Below, piece after piece: positions 3,485 through 5,450 of a stretch of DNA of 5,450 nucleotides (positions within the stretch are counted from its first letter, which is position 1; every line of letters starts with the position of its first letter). The notes under the pieces were generated by a model. It saw only the letters and a list, made by a program, of their open reading frames with translations, had not been told where the DNA came from and did no database searches. Source of the stretch: Omnitrophica bacterium RBG_13_46_9 (GTDB lineage: Bacteria; Omnitrophota; Gorgyraeia; JABMRN01; RBG-13-46-9); contig MHFD01000004.1 in the NCBI GenBank assembly GCA_001804045.1, forward strand, positions 1-5,450, written 5' to 3'. Made by a program: the position numbers and the translations under genes.

Positions 3485-5450
3485 ATGAACAACTATTATG
3501 ATCATTCCAAATGGTATGACACTGTTTATCCGCTGTTATCCAATTATGGGTTATGGCTTCGCGGCGGCGAGATAAACACCCTGCCTAAAGAAGAATACGG
3601 CTTAAGGCCGTTTAGAGTTTTATTTACGAGGCTGTCGACATATAAGGATGTAGCATCTTCTTTAACTCATTCTACGCTTTACCAGATAGCCGCTTCGATA
3701 CCGGATGTTTTCCCTGATATTGCTTACCTGCCTCCTCATAACGATGCCAAGATTTTTGAAAGAGATAATGTCCCATGGATTTTAGGGACCCAGACAAAAT
3801 TCAGCGCGAAAGCTTTTAATCTAGTAGGTTTTTCAAATTCTATTGTTCAGGAAATAGTGAACATCCCTCAGTTCCTCGAGACAAGCGGTATACCATTAAA
3901 TAGAAGTGAGCGCTTGGAAAGAGAAGATATCCCACTTGTGATACTCGGGGGCGCAAACAGCCTTTACACAACGTCGATATGGGGAAACGATTCGTGGGTC
4001 GATGGCGTGTTCATAGGGTGCAGTACTTCCGAAATAAGAACATTACTCGAGATCTGCGCCTTCGGATGGAAAAGCGGCAGAACCAAGAAAGAGATATTGG
4101 ATGAATTAAAACGCCTGCCTGATTTTTACACAACGGACGGTCAGGCTAAAACACGAAATGGGGAGAGACTCTCACTGGAAGATCAGCAAATATTGAAAAA
4201 GGGAATTGTTTCATATGATGAAGAGGCGCTCGGTAAGGGATACCTTCAGATCAGTGAGGGGTGCAGAGCATTATGTAGTTTTTGTGCCGAAAGCTGGCTC
4301 AGGAAGCCGTACAAAGAATCGAACGCGTCTTTTCTTTTAGAAAAAGCTGTTGGCATGAAGACGGAAATGGGTTTGGAGCGGATCGATCTTTTCAGCTTCA
4401 ATTTTAATATGCATTCCGAGTTTTATAAGATCCTTTGGGACTTTTCCGCTTTTTTAAAGCATGTCGGGCTTAAGAGCCAGCGGTTTGATATGCTCGCCAT
4501 CGATCCGGCAATGATTGAATACGAGCACGCGGCCGGGAAATCAACCTTCAGTTGTGGCCTGGAGGGCATATCAGCCAGGCTCAGGAAATATCTTAACAAA
4601 AACCTCGACAACAAGGCTCTGCATAAAAGCCTGGAATTAGTGTTTAAGATAAAGGCGCGAGAATTAAAGATATTCCTTCTTTCTACAGGCCTAGAGGATG
4701 ACACCGATTTTGCGGAATTCAGTAGATTCCTCGAGATGACACGAGAGATCAAGGAGGCGGCTCATGCGAAAACACGCGTTATCTTTTCCATTGCGCCAGT
4801 CGTAAAATTTCCATGGACACCTTTGGAGTTTGATAAGGCACATCTTCCGGATGTGCACGATAGCATCATTTTACGGATATACCGTGAAGTGAAAGCCCGG
4901 CAGTTCGAAGTTCGCGAGGCAATGGAGACGAATGAGTATGTTGTATCGCAGATATTGGTGAGGGCCTCGGATGACAGGATTAAACAGGCCCTTTTGTGTG
5001 CGGTGAACGAGTCCGGATTCACTTATTATACTGCTGTTCGAGAACCTTTCTTTTCTGCATTTATGAAGGCACTGAGTAAAGAAGGTGTGAAAATCGAAAA
5101 ACTGTTTGAATGTTCTTCACTTGAGGACAGCATGTCAAAACCATGGGCGTCAGTTGAGACAGGAATTGACAGAATGGCGTTATGGGAAATATACAGAAAA
5201 AATGTCCATTTTGATGAGGCAGGGATGACTCTGGATAAACTAAAGATCCAAAGACCTGAATTTACGATTGAGCAGTTCAAGTCGGAAATCCTCCGGCTTA
5301 AGAACGATGAAGTCGAAAAATCCCTGTATGTTACCGTGAGTGAAAAAGCTCGGGGTGTCTTTCGGAAATATTTCGGCATTGCGCTCGCACGTGCTATTAT
5401 GAAGGCAGCGCCGGTTCTTACCCACTCCTTTCGCTCATACGTCTCGTCTT
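3485..5450 (+). CDS. Radical SAM protein with B12-binding-like N-terminal domain (3' end outside window)
   Basis: 655 codons are visible with no stop, so the C-terminus is missing. ATG 3485 is the first start after an in-frame TAA at 3461-3463; the Shine-Dalgarno is weak or absent. Residues about 40-180 look like the Rossmann-type B12-binding-like domain of the uncharacterised radical SAM group I know as TIGR03960: ending FNLVGFSNSIVQEI, then an LETSGIPL..R segment, then IPLVILGGANS. The cobalamin-ligating DxHxxG motif is not seen, so B12 binding is doubtful. The radical SAM cluster motif is C260-xxx-C264-xx-C267 in SEGCRALCSFCAES, which binds a [4Fe-4S] cluster used to cleave S-adenosylmethionine. 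Later barrel landmarks are CGLEGISARLRKYLNK (from C357), ELKIFLLSTGLEDDTDF (from E393) and FPWTPLEF (442-449), matching the usual 'glEagSerlR..inK', 'K.Y...GlP.Et' and 'PhTPFqw' blocks. The LSTGLED block lacks the usual G-P. Residues beyond about 470 are charged and unassigned. The substrate is unknown. It appears transcribed alone from its own promoter. Confidence 0.82.
   Translation, partial: MNNYYDHSKWYDTVYPLLSNYGLWLRGGEINTLPKEEYGLRPFRVLFTRLSTYKDVASSLTHSTLYQIAASIPDVFPDIAYLPPHNDAKIFERDNVPWILGTQTKFSAKAFNLVGFSNSIVQEIVNIPQFLETSGIPLNRSERLEREDIPLVILGGANSLYTTSIWGNDSWVDGVFIGCSTSEIRTLLEICAFGWKSGRTKKEILDELKRLPDFYTTDGQAKTRNGERLSLEDQQILKKGIVSYDEEALGKGYLQISEGCRALCSFCAESWLRKPYKESNASFLLEKAVGMKTEMGLERIDLFSFNFNMHSEFYKILWDFSAFLKHVGLKSQRFDMLAIDPAMIEYEHAAGKSTFSCGLEGISARLRKYLNKNLDNKALHKSLELVFKIKARELKIFLLSTGLEDDTDFAEFSRFLEMTREIKEAAHAKTRVIFSIAPVVKFPWTPLEFDKAHLPDVHDSIILRIYREVKARQFEVREAMETNEYVVSQILVRASDDRIKQALLCAVNESGFTYYTAVREPFFSAFMKALSKEGVKIEKLFECSSLEDSMSKPWASVETGIDRMALWEIYRKNVHFDEAGMTLDKLKIQRPEFTIEQFKSEILRLKNDEVEKSLYVTVSEKARGVFRKYFGIALARAIMKAAPVLTHSFRSYVSS

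Noticed and set aside
4423..5425. Several minus-strand open frames
   Set aside because: All are antisense to the radical SAM gene, whose plus-strand frame has family motifs throughout.

Overview
The window comes from an uncultured-looking bacterium. Genes are in bacterial style: a two-gene unit with an 8-nt gap, sigma70-type promoters with 17-nt spacers, Shine-Dalgarno sites, and stem-loop terminators. Phylum cannot be fixed from the sequence. The mix of an orphan 7-TM histidine kinase, a divergent B12-type radical SAM protein and short dispersed GC-containing motifs suggests an environmental lineage such as Omnitrophota or a deltaproteobacterial relative, but this is a guess.

All four protein genes are on the + strand. 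Region 1 (1-1189) is a promoter (TTGACG, 17 nt, TATAAT at 70-98) followed by two closely packed genes of unknown function. The first (162-692) is a soluble protein with a tyrosine-rich N-terminal half and a short beta-helix-like segment. The second (701-1189, GTG start) has two membrane segments and a charged cytoplasmic tail. Region 2 (1190-2767) is a seven-TM sensor histidine kinase with no response regulator beside it. It is visibly more AT-rich than its neighbours in sampled stretches, it is bracketed by two copies of a 15-bp motif, and it ends in a 13-bp terminator stem-loop.

Region 3 (2768-3484) has no protein gene but is dense in structure. It holds three diverged copies (about 70 bp, roughly 60-70% identical by eye) of one unit in the order A(+), C(-), B(+). 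Each copy carries a promoter-like core: TTGCAW, exactly 17 nt, TAARAT. Copies A and C face each other, so their predicted transcripts would overlap antisense. Copies C and B are back to back around an inverted repeat with a GC-rich core. Downstream of copy B lie two consecutive perfect 15-bp hairpins with 5-nt loops, the second a classic A5/T5 intrinsic terminator. This defines a candidate small RNA gene of about 104 nt (about 3092-3195), which I regard as the most interesting object in the window. A long imperfect hairpin (2790-2847) precedes copy A.

Region 4 (3485-5450, open at the window end) is a large radical SAM protein with a vitamin-B12-binding-like N-terminal domain and a CxxxCxxC cluster. 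It has its own promoter (TTGCAT, 17 nt, TAGAAT) preceded by a bulged 10-bp hairpin. Nothing in the sequence ties the four protein genes into one pathway. The radical SAM gene looks like an independent transcription unit, and the kinase looks like an inserted cassette.
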